Assembly (NCBI GenBank): GCA_037954235.1
Contig: JBBMOA010000004.1
Coordinates: 16,115,101 to 16,179,100 of the forward strand
Source of the DNA: Aulostomus chinensis
Taxonomy: Eukaryota > Chordata > Actinopteri > Syngnathiformes > Aulostomidae
DNA: 64,000 nt
Direction: 5' to 3'
Shown here: positions 62,994 to 64,000 of the stretch, one piece after another
How the letters are laid out: every line of letters starts with the position of its first letter
Numbering within the stretch: position 1 is the stretch's first letter
Made by a program: the position numbers and the translations under genes
Notes under the pieces: model-generated
The model's input: only the letters and a program-made list of their open reading frames with translations
The model's database searches: none
Told to the model about the DNA's origin: nothing

Positions 62994-63299
62994 TACAAAA
63001 ATAATAAGCAACTGCGTCTGGCTTGACGTCTCTATTTGTGTCTCCCGCCCCATGGACCCCTTGAGAATTTTGGAGAGATTAAAGCGGAGAGAAATAAAGG
63101 GAAGATGGTGTAAAGGAAAGGTTTGTGTGATATTTATTGTCAGCACCTGTTCCTATAACTTGTAGAGTAATGTTTTATTTTGATTTGCGTGTAGACATTT
63201 ATACTCTTCATCTGCGCGTTACTGACAATACGTGTGTGTGTTTATCTGTGTTTTGCGATCCATGTGAAGGAATGGACGGAGAAAGGCTTGTTTCCACTC

Positions 63300-63302
<3 letters not shown>

Positions 63303-63333
<31 letters not shown>
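63303..63333 (+). repeat. (GT)n microsatellite
   Basis: About 14 uninterrupted GT dinucleotides ending in GCGT. Confidence 0.95.
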
Positions 63334-63334
<1 letters not shown>

Positions 63335-64000
63335 AAATATAACATTTATGGGCTGTTACAAATAATTTGGAAATTAAGTAAAAAAAAAAATTTCTAACAC
63401 TTACTGTCTTTAAACCAAGTCAACCAGTCAACGACCATCTGCCATGTCAGTTATGAAAATATCAGCATGTTGGATATGGAAAAAAAAAATAGATAATAAA
63501 AATACAGCTCCAATGATAAACAAATGAAATTTGATTGAAAGTTTGAAGGAAATGACAACATTCAATTATCTACAATTTTACCCAAAATATTTCCCACTCA
63601 CAGAGATGGCGTTTGCGTTTAAAAAAAAGAAAAAGAAAAAAAAGTAAGTCTGTGAAATGTCTTAAGTTTTAAGTGAGAAGCTGAATAAAAAACAAACTCT
63701 TTATGATTTTTTTTTTTTATATCCTCTGATTCAAATCCGATACCCATAACAGAAAAGCATTCTTTGTTTGGACCGATGGTGATACGGGGTCATAATCAGA
63801 CATTGCTGTTAAAAAAAAATAATCATAAAAAATAAAAAGGTCACAAAGGAAACCACAAAGACCATGTAAACCATGATTTGTCCTCTGTTTATCAAAACTC
63901 AAAACATTTGCCTTTAAAACTGCCTTTTCCCCTTCTCCTGTAAATCTCTCTAAGTCGTTGCACCGGGAATATCATCCCTGTTTATGAGCGACTGCTCAGG
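63334..64000. other. AT-rich unique flank, no gene seen
   Basis: Several A/T homopolymer runs; no supportable coding region on either strand. Confidence 0.6.

Noticed and set aside
62877..63165. Overlapping ORFs on both strands around the CA/GT repeats
   Set aside because: Low-complexity His/Thr and Cys/Val runs from alternating dinucleotides, not genes.

Overview
The window reads as nuclear DNA from a ray-finned (teleost) fish. The reasons are a helicase plus endonuclease ORF of the vertebrate Helentron type, a dispersed repeat at about 3176-3350 that I associate from memory with many teleost genomes, long GT/CT microsatellites, and no prokaryotic gene organisation. It contains one recognisable protein-coding gene, which belongs to a transposon. 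No cellular gene could be supported.

Layout. (1) 1-2409: 3' part of a Helentron (Helitron2-class rolling-circle transposon) reading frame, with a Pif1-like SF1B helicase followed by an endonuclease/exonuclease/phosphatase (EEP) nuclease. It is open at the left edge; the Rep/HUH region should lie upstream. (2) 2410-3957: non-coding tail with a 9-bp-stem hairpin, a 20-bp minisatellite, a pyrimidine tract and a fish-type dispersed repeat. (3) About 3958-60378: a 56-kb head-to-tail array of 43 repeat units of about 1.0-1.9 kb. (4) 60379-64000: unique flank with microsatellites and no supportable gene.

The array is the main interest. A complete unit starts with TTAGGGCCTGAGCC. It ends with the exact inverted repeat GGCTCAGGCCCTAA, then a short hairpin (GCTGC-TT-GCAGC) and TTTAATT. 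Asymmetric terminal inverted repeats plus a 3'-terminal hairpin are the hallmark of Helentron/Helitron2 elements, so I infer the units are non-autonomous Helentron-like elements (HINE-like), next to a potential enzyme source. Terms used for the units: type I, II or III 5' heads; headless units that begin directly at the T-rich/CTTTC tract; subrepeats A and B (about 257 bp each); spacer S (a G-rich partial copy of the tail inserted after A); tail hairpin H1 (GGCCGG-CGAT-CCGGCC) or H2 (CGCGGCC-GTA-GGCCGCG).

The array is not a simple tandem repeat. I count 34 heads and 43 tails. Nine solo heads stop in a TTATTATT tract where another complete element begins, and headless bodies resume after a later 3' end, as nested insertion into TT-rich sites would produce. 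On top of this is recent segmental duplication: a six-unit, 7.9-kb block occurs three times (16996-24917, 24918-34279 with one extra unit, 39466-47387) and looks identical wherever I compared it. A 2.47-kb block (34280-36744) recurs at 48912-51376. Two complete elements (29402-30841 and 47388-48911) sit between sequences that are directly adjacent in another copy, giving paralogous empty and filled sites. The small ORFs throughout the array are treated as spurious.
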